From: Pseudaquabacterium terrae
Lineage (GTDB): Bacteria > Pseudomonadota > Gammaproteobacteria > Burkholderiales > Burkholderiaceae_C
Direction: 5' to 3'
Assembly: GCF_013266755.1 (NCBI RefSeq)
Contig: NZ_JABRWJ010000006.1
Span: 496,001-560,000, forward strand
Length of the DNA stretch: 64,000 bases
Both the position numbers and the translations under genes were made by a program. Positions within the stretch are counted from its first letter, which is position 1, and each line of letters starts with the position of its first letter. Positions 45,596 through 57,423 of this stretch are shown here, one piece after another. The notes below the pieces were generated by a model. The model did no database searches. It was not told where the DNA came from and saw nothing but the letters and a program-made list of their open reading frames with translations.

Positions 45596-47914
45596 TTGAA
45601 AGGCCCGACCAGCCACAGCAGCGCGCAGTGGATCGTGTCGCCCGGCCTCGCCCAGGCGCCGGTGCTCGATCGGCTGTGCTCGCATTTCGTGCTGACGCTG
45701 ACGCGCGCGCAAGCCGGTCAGTTCAACCTGCGGCGCGACTGGGGCGGCCTGCTCGCACTGGTCGGTCGCCACCTCGTCTGGCCGGCCAGCGTGCTGGGCC
45801 GCCTGCGTGCCTATCTGAACAAGCGCTGCGAGGGCAACGTGCTGTGGCGCGGTCATCGTGAGCTCGCCGACGCGGCCTTCATCGAACGCCACGGCCTGTG
45901 GCGCGGCCCGTATGAAGAGGGCACGCTCTTCTTCTACCTCGACGAGTACATCAAGGACGCGCCCAAGGACCTCGCCGCGGTGCTGTCGGCCACCTGCGAC
46001 TGGCTCGGACGCGACCTGAAGAAGCAGTCGACGCTGGTGCAGAAGAACATCGACGCGCTCGGCAGCCTGCTGCAGCTGAATCCGGCCGAGCGTGCGCTGC
46101 TGCTGTACGGCACGCTGGCGCGCTACCAGCGTGAGCTGCGCGGGCTGCTGGTCGAGTTCAAGGTCTCGAATGCGCAACAAGCCTACGCGGCGATCGCCGC
46201 GGTGGCCGGCGTCGACGAGCGCGAGGTCGCCGAGGCGCTGCGCGCCGGCAGCCGGCTCGAGCGCATCGGCATGGTCGAGAACCTGATCTCGGAGCACAAC
46301 ATCACCGACCTGGCCGACCTGATGAAGGTCAGCGAGCAGCTGCCGCCGGTGCTGATGCGCGAGTACAAGGGGCCCGACGAGCTGATGGCGGTGTTCACCC
46401 GCCCGGCCACCAAGTCGGAGCTGAAGCCGGCCGACTTCGGCTTCGTCGCCGACGACGTCACGATGCTGACGCGGCTGCTGCGCAACGCCGCATCGAGCGA
46501 GGCGCATGGCGTCAACGTGCTGCTGTACGGGCCACCGGGCACCGGCAAGACCGAGCTTGCGAAGGTCTGCGCGCAGGCCGCCGGGCTGGTGCTCTACGAG
46601 GTGGAATATGCCGATCGCGACGGCAATTCGCTGTCCGGCCGCGACCGCTACCGCTCGCTGCAGATCAGCCAGGTGTTCCTCAAGGGCAGCCCCGAGGTCG
46701 CGCTGCTGTTCGACGAGGTCGAGGACGTCTTCCCGCCGCTGTCGGCCGATGCCGCGCAGTGGATGGCGCGGCTCGATTCGTCCGGCGCCGAGTCGCCGCC
46801 GTCGGCCAGCGTCAGCGGCAAGGCCTGGGTCAACCAGATCCTCGAGACCAACCGCGTGCCGGTGATCTGGATCACCAACCGCATCGAGCAGATCGACCCG
46901 GCCTTCCGGCGCCGCTTCCAGTACCACCTGGAGCTGAAGTCGCCGCCGCCCGGCGCGCGCCTGGGCCTGGTGCAGCGGGCGCTCGACGGCGAGCCGGTCA
47001 GCGAGAGCTTCGCCGCCAAGCTCGCCGAGCGGCGTGGGCTGACGCCGGCGCAGATCCGCACCGCGGTGCGCTTCGCGCGGCTCGCCGGCGAAACGGGGCA
47101 GACCGAATCGCTGATCGAACGCCAGCTCGGCAATGCCGACCGCGCACTCGGCCAGACCGCCGCCGGCGCGCCGGCGCGGCCGATCGTCACCCGCTACGAC
47201 CTGGCGCTGCTGAACCTCGAGAGCCGCTTCCCGATCGAGCGCATCGTCGAGGCGCTGCGCCGGCGCGGCCATGGCACCTTGTGCCTGCACGGGCTGCCGG
47301 GCAGCGGCAAGACGGCGCTGGCCGAGTACATCGCCCAGGCCTTGAGCCGGCCGCTGATGGTGCGGCTGGCGAGCGACCTGGTCAGCAAGTTCGTCGGCGA
47401 AACCGAGTCCAACATGGCGCGCATGTTCGCCGAGGCCGAAGCCGAGCAGGCCGTGCTGCTGCTCGACGAGGCCGACAGCTTCCTGCGCAGCCGGCGCCGC
47501 GCCGAGCGCCACTACGAGGTCACCGAGGTCAACGAGATGCTGGCCGGCATGGAGCGTTTCGCCGGCATCTTCATCTGCACGACCAACCTCTTCGAGGACC
47601 TCGACGAGGCGGCGCTGCGCCGCTTCACCTTCAAGATCGCCTTCCGCGCGCTGGCGCCGGCGCAGCGCGAGCGCATGTTCATCGCCGAGGCGCTGCAGGG
47701 CCAGGGCGAGCCCGATGCCGAGCAGCGCGCTCGCCTGGCCGCGCTCGACCTGCTGACGCCGGGGGACTTCGCGTCGGTGCAGCGCCAGATCGACATCCTC
47801 GGCGCGCCGCTGCAGCCGGACGAGTTCCTGAGCCAGCTCGAAGGCGAGCACCGCGTGAAGCCCGAGGTGCGCGAGCGCCGTTCGATCGGCTTCGGCGCGC
47901 CGCGGCCGAGTTGA
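45596..47914 (+). CDS. Tandem AAA ATPase, function unknown
   Basis: About 772 residues with two complete AAA modules. Module 1 has Walker A GPPGTGKTE (about 311) and Walker B VALLFDEVEDVF; module 2 has Walker A GLPGSGKTA (about 565), Walker B AVLLLDEADSF, and an arginine-containing segment EAALRRFTFKI. The first 300 residues are helical, without a recognised domain. The start is uncertain: TTG 45596 lies eight bases after AGGGGAC; no in-frame ATG is suitable. The architecture recalls Cdc48-like or SpoVK-like remodelers. The neighbours (DUF3567, GGDEF-EAL) do not show its target. Confidence 0.8.
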   Translation: MKGPTSHSSAQWIVSPGLAQAPVLDRLCSHFVLTLTRAQAGQFNLRRDWGGLLALVGRHLVWPASVLGRLRAYLNKRCEGNVLWRGHRELADAAFIERHGLWRGPYEEGTLFFYLDEYIKDAPKDLAAVLSATCDWLGRDLKKQSTLVQKNIDALGSLLQLNPAERALLLYGTLARYQRELRGLLVEFKVSNAQQAYAAIAAVAGVDEREVAEALRAGSRLERIGMVENLISEHNITDLADLMKVSEQLPPVLMREYKGPDELMAVFTRPATKSELKPADFGFVADDVTMLTRLLRNAASSEAHGVNVLLYGPPGTGKTELAKVCAQAAGLVLYEVEYADRDGNSLSGRDRYRSLQISQVFLKGSPEVALLFDEVEDVFPPLSADAAQWMARLDSSGAESPPSASVSGKAWVNQILETNRVPVIWITNRIEQIDPAFRRRFQYHLELKSPPPGARLGLVQRALDGEPVSESFAAKLAERRGLTPAQIRTAVRFARLAGETGQTESLIERQLGNADRALGQTAAGAPARPIVTRYDLALLNLESRFPIERIVEALRRRGHGTLCLHGLPGSGKTALAEYIAQALSRPLMVRLASDLVSKFVGETESNMARMFAEAEAEQAVLLLDEADSFLRSRRRAERHYEVTEVNEMLAGMERFAGIFICTTNLFEDLDEAALRRFTFKIAFRALAPAQRERMFIAEALQGQGEPDAEQRARLAALDLLTPGDFASVQRQIDILGAPLQPDEFLSQLEGEHRVKPEVRERRSIGFGAPRPS

Positions 47915-47998
47915 TCCGGCGCAGCGGTTGTTCATTTTTGCGACTTTCGGCGCGCCTTGGCGCTCAAGCCGAGGCCGCCGGGCGTCGATCTGTCAGCC

Positions 47999-49495
47999 AT
48001 GGATTCGTTTCATCGCTGGCTTGGCCTCGGCCCCGCGCTGCTGCTGGCCGTGCTGGCCATCGGCTTCGCGCTGCTGTACTGGCGCCAGCGGCGCGCCGGC
48101 CGGCGGCTCGCCGCTTCGCTCGAAGCGCTGACGACACGCCAGGGCGACTCGCGGCTGTTCGAGCTGCCGGGCCTGTTCACGCGGCCGCAGTACGACGAGG
48201 CGTTCGACGATGCGGTGCGGCGCTGTGACCGCGGCCTCGCGGAACTGACGCTGCTGTTCGTCGACATCGACAACTTCAACAGCGTCAACGACGCGCATGG
48301 TTACGACGGCGGTGACCAGGTGATCGCCGAGATCGCCGCCCGGCTGGTCGACTGCGCCGGTCCCGAGGCGGTGCTGACGCGGCTGGGTGCCGATGAATTC
48401 CTGGTGCTGCTGCCGGCCGGGCTGAACGTGGCCAGGGCGCTGGCCAAGGCGCTGGTCGCCCAGCTGGCGCGGCCGGTGAAGCTCGGGCTGCGCCGGCAGG
48501 CGACGCTGAGCGGCTCGATCGGCATCGCCGCCTATCCGGAGCACGGCTCGCGCGCGCGCCTGGTCGGCCACGCCAGCACCGCGATGCGCTGCGTCAAGCT
48601 GGCCGGTGGTGGCGACTACATGGTGTTCGAGCCGCGCATGGCGGTCGATACGCGCGACCAGGCCGAGCTGCTGCACGATCTGCGGCATGCCGTCGCCAAC
48701 GGCGAGCTCGAGCTGTTCTACCAGCCGAAGATCGATGCCCAGAGCCTGCAGATCACCGCCGCCGAAGCCTTGCTGCGCTGGCACCACCCGCTGCGCGGGC
48801 TGGTCAGCCCGGGGATCTTCATTCCGATCGCCGAGCGCTACGGCCTGATCGGCACCATCGGCCAGTGGGTCATCGACGAAGCCAGCCGGCAGGCCGCCGA
48901 CTGGCGCGCGAGCGGGCTGCGCATGCGCGTGGCGATCAACATCTCGGCCTACCAGATGCGCCAGCACGACCTGGTCGACCGCCTGGTCGCCGCACTGAAG
49001 ACCCACGGCCTGCAGCCGGGCCGCTTCACCTGCGAGATCACCGAATCGCTGGCGATGGAGGACACCCGCGTCACGCAGCGCAGCTTCGAGCGCATGCGCC
49101 GCGCCGGCCTGCACGTGTCGATCGACGACTTCGGCGTCGGCCAGGCCAGCCTGTCCTACCTGCGCCGGCTGCCGGCGGCCGAGCTGAAGATCGACGGCTC
49201 GTTCGTGCGCGACCTGGCCACCAGCGCCGACGCGCGCTCGATCGTCGACGCCGTGGTCAAGCTCGCCCATGCGCTGCAGCTGCGTGTCGTCGCCGAAGGC
49301 GTCGAAACCGAGGCCCAGCGCGACCTGCTGGTGACCATGGGCTGCGACGAGCTGCAGGGCTTCCTGTTCGCGCGGCCGATGACGGCGCGTGCGCTGACGC
49401 TGTGGGCGCTCGACGACGGCCAGCGCACGACGATGAAGCACGACTTCCGCCCCTCGCTGTTCCAGGAGACGGTGCCGGCGCCGCAAAGCGATTGA
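47999..49495 (+). CDS. Membrane-anchored GGDEF-EAL protein
   Basis: A 498-residue protein with one N-terminal helix ([19 protein letters not shown]), a GGDEF domain whose signature reads GADEF (130-134), and an EAL domain with intact EALLRW (E256), [29 protein letters not shown] and AEGVETEAQ motifs. Phosphodiesterase activity is therefore likely; cyclase activity is doubtful because of the glycine-to-alanine change. There is no sensor domain beyond the short N-terminal part. It follows the AAA gene by 84 bases and ends 22 bases before metH part 1. Confidence 0.9.
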   Translation: MDSFHRWLGLGPALLLAVLAIGFALLYWRQRRAGRRLAASLEALTTRQGDSRLFELPGLFTRPQYDEAFDDAVRRCDRGLAELTLLFVDIDNFNSVNDAHGYDGGDQVIAEIAARLVDCAGPEAVLTRLGADEFLVLLPAGLNVARALAKALVAQLARPVKLGLRRQATLSGSIGIAAYPEHGSRARLVGHASTAMRCVKLAGGGDYMVFEPRMAVDTRDQAELLHDLRHAVANGELELFYQPKIDAQSLQITAAEALLRWHHPLRGLVSPGIFIPIAERYGLIGTIGQWVIDEASRQAADWRASGLRMRVAINISAYQMRQHDLVDRLVAALKTHGLQPGRFTCEITESLAMEDTRVTQRSFERMRRAGLHVSIDDFGVGQASLSYLRRLPAAELKIDGSFVRDLATSADARSIVDAVVKLAHALQLRVVAEGVETEAQRDLLVTMGCDELQGFLFARPMTARALTLWALDDGQRTTMKHDFRPSLFQETVPAPQSD

Positions 49496-49517
49496 GCGCC
49501 TTTCTACAATCGACGCC

Positions 49518-50582
49518 ATGAATGCCGCCGCCCGCCCGCCGATCGCCTACACCCGCGCCGCCGACCTGCCCGCCCTGCTCGCGCAGCGCATCGTCATCAT
49601 CGACGGCGCGATGGGCACGATGATCCAGCGCTACAAGCTCGGCGAGGCCGACTTCCGCGGCAGCCGCTTCACCGATCATCCGAAGGACCTGAAGGGCAAC
49701 AACGACCTGCTGCCGCTGACCCGGCCGGACGTGCTGCACGAAATCCACTCGCAGTACCTCGCGGCCGGCGCCGACATCATCGAGACCAACACCTTCGGCG
49801 CGACCTCGATCGCGCAGGAAGACTACGGCCTGGCCGAGGTCGCCCGCGAGCTCAACGTCGAGGCCGCGCGCATCGCCCGCTCGGCCGCCGACGCCTTCAC
49901 GACGCCCGAGCGCCGCCGCTATGTCGCAGGCGCCTTGGGGCCGACGCCGCGCACCGCGAGCATCAGCCCCGACGTGAACGACCCTGGCGCGCGCAACGTC
50001 AGCTTCGAGCAGCTGCGCGCCGCGTACCACGAGCAGGCCAGCGGGCTGCTCGAAGGCGGCGCCGACCTGTTCCTGGTCGAGACGATCTTCGACACGCTGA
50101 ATGCCAAGGCCGCGATCTTCGCGCTCGACGAGCTGATGGAGGCCACCGGCGAACGCCTGCCGGTGATCGTCTCGGGCACCGTCACCGATGCGTCGGGCCG
50201 CATCCTGTCGGGGCAGACCGTGTCGGCGTTCTGGAACTCGGTGCGCCACGCGCGGCCGATCGCCATCGGCCTGAACTGCGCCTTGGGCGCGACACTGATG
50301 CGGCCGTACATCGAGGAGCTGGCCAAGGTTGCCGGCGACACGTACATCAGCTGTTATCCGAACGCCGGCCTGCCGAACCCGATGAGCGACACCGGCTTCG
50401 ACGAAACGCCGGAGATCACCGGCGCGATGCTGGCCGAGTTCGCGCAGGCGGGATTCCTGAACATCGTCGGCGGCTGCTGCGGCACGACGCCGGACCACAT
50501 CGCCGAGATCGCCCGGCGAGTCGGCGAGTACCGCCCGCGCACGCGGCACGATCCCCTCTTCAGCGGATTGCTCGCCGCCTGA
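49518..50582 (+). CDS. metH: Methionine synthase part 1 (homocysteine-binding domain of split MetH)
   Basis: A 354-residue protein equal to the N-terminal homocysteine S-methyltransferase domain of cobalamin-dependent MetH. It begins with [15 protein letters not shown]; the three zinc-binding cysteines are C254 (LNCALG) and C320-C321 (GGCCGTTP). In many Burkholderiales MetH is encoded by two genes, and this protein acts with the second part at 52658 to make methionine from homocysteine and methyltetrahydrofolate. Here the halves are about 2.1 kb apart with two unrelated genes between them, and only the second has the SAH riboswitch. Confidence 0.95.
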   Translation: MNAAARPPIAYTRAADLPALLAQRIVIIDGAMGTMIQRYKLGEADFRGSRFTDHPKDLKGNNDLLPLTRPDVLHEIHSQYLAAGADIIETNTFGATSIAQEDYGLAEVARELNVEAARIARSAADAFTTPERRRYVAGALGPTPRTASISPDVNDPGARNVSFEQLRAAYHEQASGLLEGGADLFLVETIFDTLNAKAAIFALDELMEATGERLPVIVSGTVTDASGRILSGQTVSAFWNSVRHARPIAIGLNCALGATLMRPYIEELAKVAGDTYISCYPNAGLPNPMSDTGFDETPEITGAMLAEFAQAGFLNIVGGCCGTTPDHIAEIARRVGEYRPRTRHDPLFSGLLAA

Positions 50583-50649
50583 TCTGCGATCCAGGGGTCG
50601 CGGCCGTGCGGCTGGCGTGATAGAACGTTCGCTCTTCGAGGGAGCGGAC

Positions 50650-51930
50650 ATGAACAACAGCACACGGGTCCTGATTGGGGCCACGATGATCGCGGCACTG
50701 GCCGCTTGCGGCGGCGGGTCGGGTGGCTCGCAGCCGACCGACAGAGCGCCGACCGACAGCACGACGACGGCGCCGGCGGCAGCCACGACGACCCTGGCTG
50801 CCTACGTCGCGACCCGCGGCGATCGGGTCAGCGTGCAGGGCTTCCCGGCGCCGACCGCCGAGGAGCGTGCCTGGCTCTTCGACGACAGCCGCGAGCGGGC
50901 GGTGGCCCAGGTGGCGGCGGCGCTGCCGACGTCGGGCAACGCCATCGCGCTTCCGCCGCTGCAGGCCTCCTTCATCCAGACGGTCGCTGCCGCGGCGCGC
51001 GGTGAAACGCTGGCCGAATTGCTGCGTGCCTACCCGGCGACGGCGCCCGGCTTCTATTCGTCGATGCTGCGCACGCAAGGCGTGCAACGCCAACTGCTCT
51101 CTGCGCCCGGCGCGCGTTTCCTCCCCGGCTTCCTCGAAGCTACCGATTCGTACGGTCCGCTGCCGCCGCTCGCGGCCTGGGTCGGCAAGGAAACCGGCGA
51201 CCTCGGCTTCAGCGGGGATGTTCGGCTGGTGGTGACGGACGAGTTCCGAGAGCGCGTCACCATGCCGAAGGGCGAGTTGTTCGACGGCATTTTCGCCGAC
51301 GAGGCCCAGGTACGACAACTCGTGCCGATGACGCGTTTTACCGTCGGTGTCGTGCAGCACAGGGGCAGCGACTTCGTCGCACAGGCGCTGACGCTCGGCG
51401 GTCGCCTGCTGGTGAAGATCGAACCCACCGCGGCCAGCACCCTGGCCTTCTCCCGTCAGCGGCTGTCACCCGCCTTGACAGAGGTCGTGCAGATCGTCAC
51501 CGCGCCAACGCTGGTGGCGCTGCCGCAAGGCGCCATGGTGTTGCCGCGTGCGGGGCTCGCCCCCGATGGCTTGGAAGTGGCTCCGGCCGCGCTGTCACGC
51601 GCTTTCGATGAGTTGCGGGCTGACTTGCGAGGTCTCGATGGTGGAGGCACGTATCTGCGCGCTTACAGCGGGCCGAGCGCGCTGCGGATCGACGACAGCG
51701 TGATGGAGGTGGGTGGCTACCACGACTTGGCCTTCGTTCACAGTCAACGCAACCCCTACAGCCCCGGCACGTATGCCGGCGGCACTACCTTGTGGTCATG
51801 GGGCGTGGAGTGCCCCGCAGGCGCCGCCGACCTGCGCAGCTTCTTCCTCGTTTTGCTGGACGCGGACAAGCGCGTTCTCGCGTTGGCGGCGGTCGGTGCG
51901 CTCGAGGCAGAGTACTGCTGGGATCAATGA
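50650..51930 (+). CDS. Divergent serpin-fold lipoprotein
   Basis: A 426-residue protein with a lipoprotein signal (IGATMIAALAAC) and a Thr/Ala-rich linker. Several segments follow the order of serpins: NAIALPPLQASFIQTVAAAA-RGET (helix B region), LAAWVGKETGDLG (INxWVexxT), DVRLVVTDEF, LVPMTRF, RADLRGLDGGGTYLRAY (the ADLSGI segment before the hinge) and DLRSFFLVLLDADKRVLALA (the FLFLIRD end). The stretch where the EEGTEAAA hinge and reactive loop should be reads DSVMEVGGYHDLAFVHSQRN, so inhibition is doubtful. ATG 50650 has a GGGAGCG site. It lies between the two metH genes and overlaps the convergent OmpA-like gene by seven bases. Confidence 0.7.
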   Translation: MNNSTRVLIGATMIAALAACGGGSGGSQPTDRAPTDSTTTAPAAATTTLAAYVATRGDRVSVQGFPAPTAEERAWLFDDSRERAVAQVAAALPTSGNAIALPPLQASFIQTVAAAARGETLAELLRAYPATAPGFYSSMLRTQGVQRQLLSAPGARFLPGFLEATDSYGPLPPLAAWVGKETGDLGFSGDVRLVVTDEFRERVTMPKGELFDGIFADEAQVRQLVPMTRFTVGVVQHRGSDFVAQALTLGGRLLVKIEPTAASTLAFSRQRLSPALTEVVQIVTAPTLVALPQGAMVLPRAGLAPDGLEVAPAALSRAFDELRADLRGLDGGGTYLRAYSGPSALRIDDSVMEVGGYHDLAFVHSQRNPYSPGTYAGGTTLWSWGVECPAGAADLRSFFLVLLDADKRVLALAAVGALEAEYCWDQ

Positions 51931-52469
51931 CCCGACCGCTGCTGCATCGCCGGAGCGCTGTCCTCCAAGCGCCCGATGCCCGCCGGCGCCAGGCTCAGGC
52001 GCAGCGCAACGCCATCTGCTGACCCGGCCGTTTGCGCCGCGACGCGGTGTGCCGCCACCCCACGCGACACCAGGTGCGCGCGCGCGGCCTGTGCCCGCTC
52101 GCTGCCCGCGGCGCCGATCGTCAGGCGGCTCGTGGGCTGCCGCTTCAGGCTCTGGCCGAGCTTGTCGAGCACGACCTTCAATGCGGGCTTCGGCTTGGCC
52201 GACGCGCCGTCGAAGGCGTGCACCATCGGCACCAGCAGGTTGACGCCGCCGTCGGCATCGCTGCTGATCACCACCGGCGTGCCCTCGAAGAGTTGCGACA
52301 GCCAGCGCTGCTCGGCCGCCAGTGGCGCGGGCTTCGGCGCCGGCGCGGCCGGCTTCGGCGCTTCGGCGCGCGGCGCGCCTGGGCTGGTCGACGGCGCTGG
52401 CGCCGGGGCGCGGCTGGCACAGCCGGCCACCAGCAAGACGAGTCCGCAGGTCAGGAGTCTTCTTTTCAT
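51924..52469 (-). CDS. OmpA-like lipoprotein
   Basis: A 181-residue protein with a lipobox (LLTCGLVLLVAGCAS), a Pro/Ala linker (PAPAPSTSPGAPRAEAPKPA) and a C-terminal domain resembling OmpA-type peptidoglycan-binding or YiaD-like modules (LDKLGQSLKRQPTSRLTIGAAGSERAQAARAHLVSRGV). The typical OmpA arginine/aspartate signature is only partly kept, so peptidoglycan binding is not certain. It is probably an outer-membrane lipoprotein. It is divergent from metH part 2 and convergent with the serpin-like gene. Confidence 0.7.
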   Translation of the reverse strand: MKRRLLTCGLVLLVAGCASRAPAPAPSTSPGAPRAEAPKPAAPAPKPAPLAAEQRWLSQLFEGTPVVISSDADGGVNLLVPMVHAFDGASAKPKPALKVVLDKLGQSLKRQPTSRLTIGAAGSERAQAARAHLVSRGVAAHRVAAQTAGSADGVALRLSLAPAGIGRLEDSAPAMQQRSGH

Positions 52470-52545
52470 GAGCCGATTGGAGCAAGTGGCGTGCTGTATC
52501 TGCGTACAGCCATGTAAGCGCAGTATGCAGCCGTGAAGCAGCTCT

Positions 52546-52551
52546 TAGAAT
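52546..52551 (+). promoter_or_regulatory. Putative -10 box for metH part 2
   Basis: TAGAAT at 52546-52551 would place a transcription start near 52558, exactly at the 5' end of the riboswitch. The -35 region is not a good match to the sigma-70 consensus. The position relative to the RNA element is the main support. Confidence 0.4.
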
Positions 52552-52558
52552 CCGCCCT

Positions 52559-52624
52559 CCCGAGGAGCGTTGCAACGGCCCTCCGCCGCCAGGCTCGGGA
52601 CTTTCCCGCAGCAACGGCGCTCAC
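52559..52624 (+). promoter_or_regulatory. S-adenosylhomocysteine (SAH) riboswitch
   Basis: The segment matches the SAH riboswitch consensus: CCCGAGGAGCGTTGCAACG at the 5' end, CCAGGCTCGGG in the middle and GCAACGGCGCTCAC at the 3' end. Helix P1 forms between 52559-52564 (CCCGAG) and 52594-52599 (CTCGGG). The pseudoknot helix forms between GAGCG (52565-52569) and CGCTC (52618-52622). Known members turn on expression when SAH accumulates and lie before ahcY, metF or metH. It ends 33 bases before ATG 52658 of metH part 2, so it probably acts on that gene. Confidence 0.9.
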
Positions 52625-52657
52625 CCAAGCCAAGCAGTCGCCCTGGGTGAAGCGTTC

Positions 52658-55396
<2,739 letters not shown>

Positions 55397-55399
<3 letters not shown>

Positions 55400-55428
55400 A
55401 GGCGTAAAGGCGTAAAGGCGTAAAGGTG
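55397..55428 (+). repeat. Four 8-base tandem repeats at the metH part 2 stop codon
   Basis: TAAAGGCG occurs at 55397-55404, 55405-55412 and 55413-55420, followed by TAAAGGTG at 55421-55428. The first TAA is the stop codon of metH part 2. Being a perfect short repeat, it could vary in copy number by slippage without affecting the protein. Confidence 0.85.
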
Positions 55429-55591
55429 CGGCCGCGGCGCGACAGTCGACGGCCGCTGCCGATGGCGGTTAGCACGGGCTGTAAGCCCGGCAACCACCCG
55501 TAAGCGCCCCTCCGTTCGTGACAAAGTTTGCAACTCGCGCGACGGGCAAGCCCCAAGAATCCGCCCCACAAACGGACGGGGCGAGGGCGAG
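55429..55591. other. Non-coding gap between metH part 2 and the DUF1800 gene
   Basis: No gene is seen. A six-base-pair hairpin CGGGCT-GTA-AGCCCG stands at 55475-55489 without a T tract, so it is only a weak terminator candidate. The remaining sequence should carry the promoter of the DUF1800-DUF1501 pair, but I could not identify convincing boxes. Confidence 0.4.
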
Positions 55592-57409
55592 ATGCGCAAG
55601 AACGTCAGGACATCGACGCGTTGGGCGGCCGCGCTGCTGGCACTCGGGCTGACGGGTTGCGGCGGCGGACAAGAGGACGCGGCGCCGCAGCAGGCGGCGC
55701 AAACTGCTCCGCAACAGGCTGCGAACCAGACCGCGCTGGCCGCGCCAGGCCCCGGGACAGCCGCCCCGGCGCCCGCGGCCGCGCCCAGCGTCGCCGAGGC
55801 GCACCGGCTGCTGACCCAGGCGAGCTTCGGCCCGACCGAAGCCGCGATCGCCGACGTGCAGGCTCGCGGCAGCGCCGGCTGGATCGACCACCAGTTCACC
55901 CTCGGCACGCCCGGCACGATGCGCGCGTACTGGGAGGCCGCCGATGCGGCGATCCAGGCCGTCGACCCGAACCGGCGCGCCGGCAGCACCGAGGTCTACA
56001 ACGGCTTCTGGAAACAATCGCTGAGCGCGCCCGACCAGCTGCGGCAGCGCGTGGCGTTCGCGCTGTCGGAGATCTTCGTGGTCTCGCTCGACGGCGCGCC
56101 GAACAGCAACCCGCGGGCGGTCGCCGCCTGGTACGACATGCTCGGGGCTCATGCCTTCGGCAACTACCGGCAGCTGCTCGAGGCGGTGTCGCTGCACCCG
56201 ATGATGGGCGTGTACCTGTCGCACCTGCACAACCAGAAGGCCGACCCGCAGACCGGCCGCGTGCCCGACGAGAATTTCGCGCGCGAGGTGATGCAGCTGT
56301 TCTCGATCGGCCTGGTGCGGCTCAATGTCGACGGCACGATGCCGCGCGACAGCGCCGGCCAGCCGCTGCCGACCTACACCGGCGCCGACATCGCCGGCAT
56401 GGCCAAGGTTTTCACCGGCTGGAGCTGGGCCTGCCCCGACGCGCCGCACAAGAACTGCTTCCTGTACGGCCAGGCCAATGGCCGCAGCGATCCGGACCGC
56501 GGCTTCAAGCCGATGGTGGCCTACCCGCAGTACCACAGCACCGAGGAAAAACGCTTCCTCGGCGCTGTCGTGCCGGCGCAGTCGACGCCGAACCCGCAGG
56601 CGAGCCTGAACGTCGCGCTCGACACGCTGTTCCACCATCCGAACGTCGGCCCGTTCATCGCTCGCCAGCTGATCCAGCGCCTGGTCACCAGCAACCCGAG
56701 CCGGGCCTACATCCGCTCGGTCGCCGCGGCCTTCGCCAACAACGGCGCCAACGTGCGCGGTGACATGAAGGCGGTGGTCCGCGCCGTGCTGCTGCACCCC
56801 GAGGCGCGCAACGCGCCGACGAGTCTGACGCAGGGCAAGCTGCGCGAGCCGGTGCTGCGCCTGACCGCGCTGCTGCGTGGCTTCGGCTACAGCTCGGACA
56901 GCGGGTTGTACCGGCTCGGCGACACCAGCAATCCCGGGGCCGCGCTGGGCCAGCAGGCGCTGAAGTCGCCGTCGGTCTTCAACTTCTTCCGGCCCGGCTA
57001 CGTGCCGCCCGGTACGCTGGCCGCGGCGCAGGGGCTGACGGTGCCGGAGATGCAGCTGCTCCACGAGACGACGGCCGCCGGCTACGTCAACACGCTGCGC
57101 AACGCGATCGGCTCGGGGCTGGGTTCGTGGAACGCCACGCTGCAGCGCGCAGACCTGCAGCCGGACTTCGGCGCCGAGCTGGCGCTGGCGACGCAGCCGC
57201 CCGCGCTGGTCGACCGGGTCGCGTTGAAGCTGATGGGCGGCGCGATGCCGCAGCCGCTGCGCACCGAGATCGTCAATGCGGTCGCCGCGATCACGATCCC
57301 GACGCCGAACGCCGGCAATGCCACGCAAGTCGAGCGCGCCAAGCGCAACCGGGTCAATGCCGCGGTGCTGCTGACCGCCGCGTCGCCCGAATTCCAGATC
57401 CAGAAGTGA
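55592..57409 (+). CDS. DUF1800-family lipoprotein
   Basis: A 605-residue protein with a lipobox-type signal (LLALGLTGC), a Gln/Ala/Pro-rich linker, and a DUF1800 domain: AEAHRLLTQASFGPTEAAIADV, LRQRVAFALSEIFVVSL, VPDENFAREVMQLFSIGLV (the strongly conserved ENFARE motif), HPNVGPFIARQLIQRLVTSNPS and SPSVFNFFRPGYVPPG. DUF1800 proteins are secreted or periplasmic, of unknown function, and nearly always paired with a DUF1501 protein, as here. The gap to the partner is 14 bases, so they form an operon. Confidence 0.9.
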   Translation: MRKNVRTSTRWAAALLALGLTGCGGGQEDAAPQQAAQTAPQQAANQTALAAPGPGTAAPAPAAAPSVAEAHRLLTQASFGPTEAAIADVQARGSAGWIDHQFTLGTPGTMRAYWEAADAAIQAVDPNRRAGSTEVYNGFWKQSLSAPDQLRQRVAFALSEIFVVSLDGAPNSNPRAVAAWYDMLGAHAFGNYRQLLEAVSLHPMMGVYLSHLHNQKADPQTGRVPDENFAREVMQLFSIGLVRLNVDGTMPRDSAGQPLPTYTGADIAGMAKVFTGWSWACPDAPHKNCFLYGQANGRSDPDRGFKPMVAYPQYHSTEEKRFLGAVVPAQSTPNPQASLNVALDTLFHHPNVGPFIARQLIQRLVTSNPSRAYIRSVAAAFANNGANVRGDMKAVVRAVLLHPEARNAPTSLTQGKLREPVLRLTALLRGFGYSSDSGLYRLGDTSNPGAALGQQALKSPSVFNFFRPGYVPPGTLAAAQGLTVPEMQLLHETTAAGYVNTLRNAIGSGLGSWNATLQRADLQPDFGAELALATQPPALVDRVALKLMGGAMPQPLRTEIVNAVAAITIPTPNAGNATQVERAKRNRVNAAVLLTAASPEFQIQK

Positions 57410-57423
57410 GCGGGAGCACGACG

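Noticed and set aside
55441-55591. Possible riboswitch before the DUF1800 gene
   Set aside because: A small hairpin is present, but the cyclic-di-GMP, cobalamin and SAM consensus blocks are absent.
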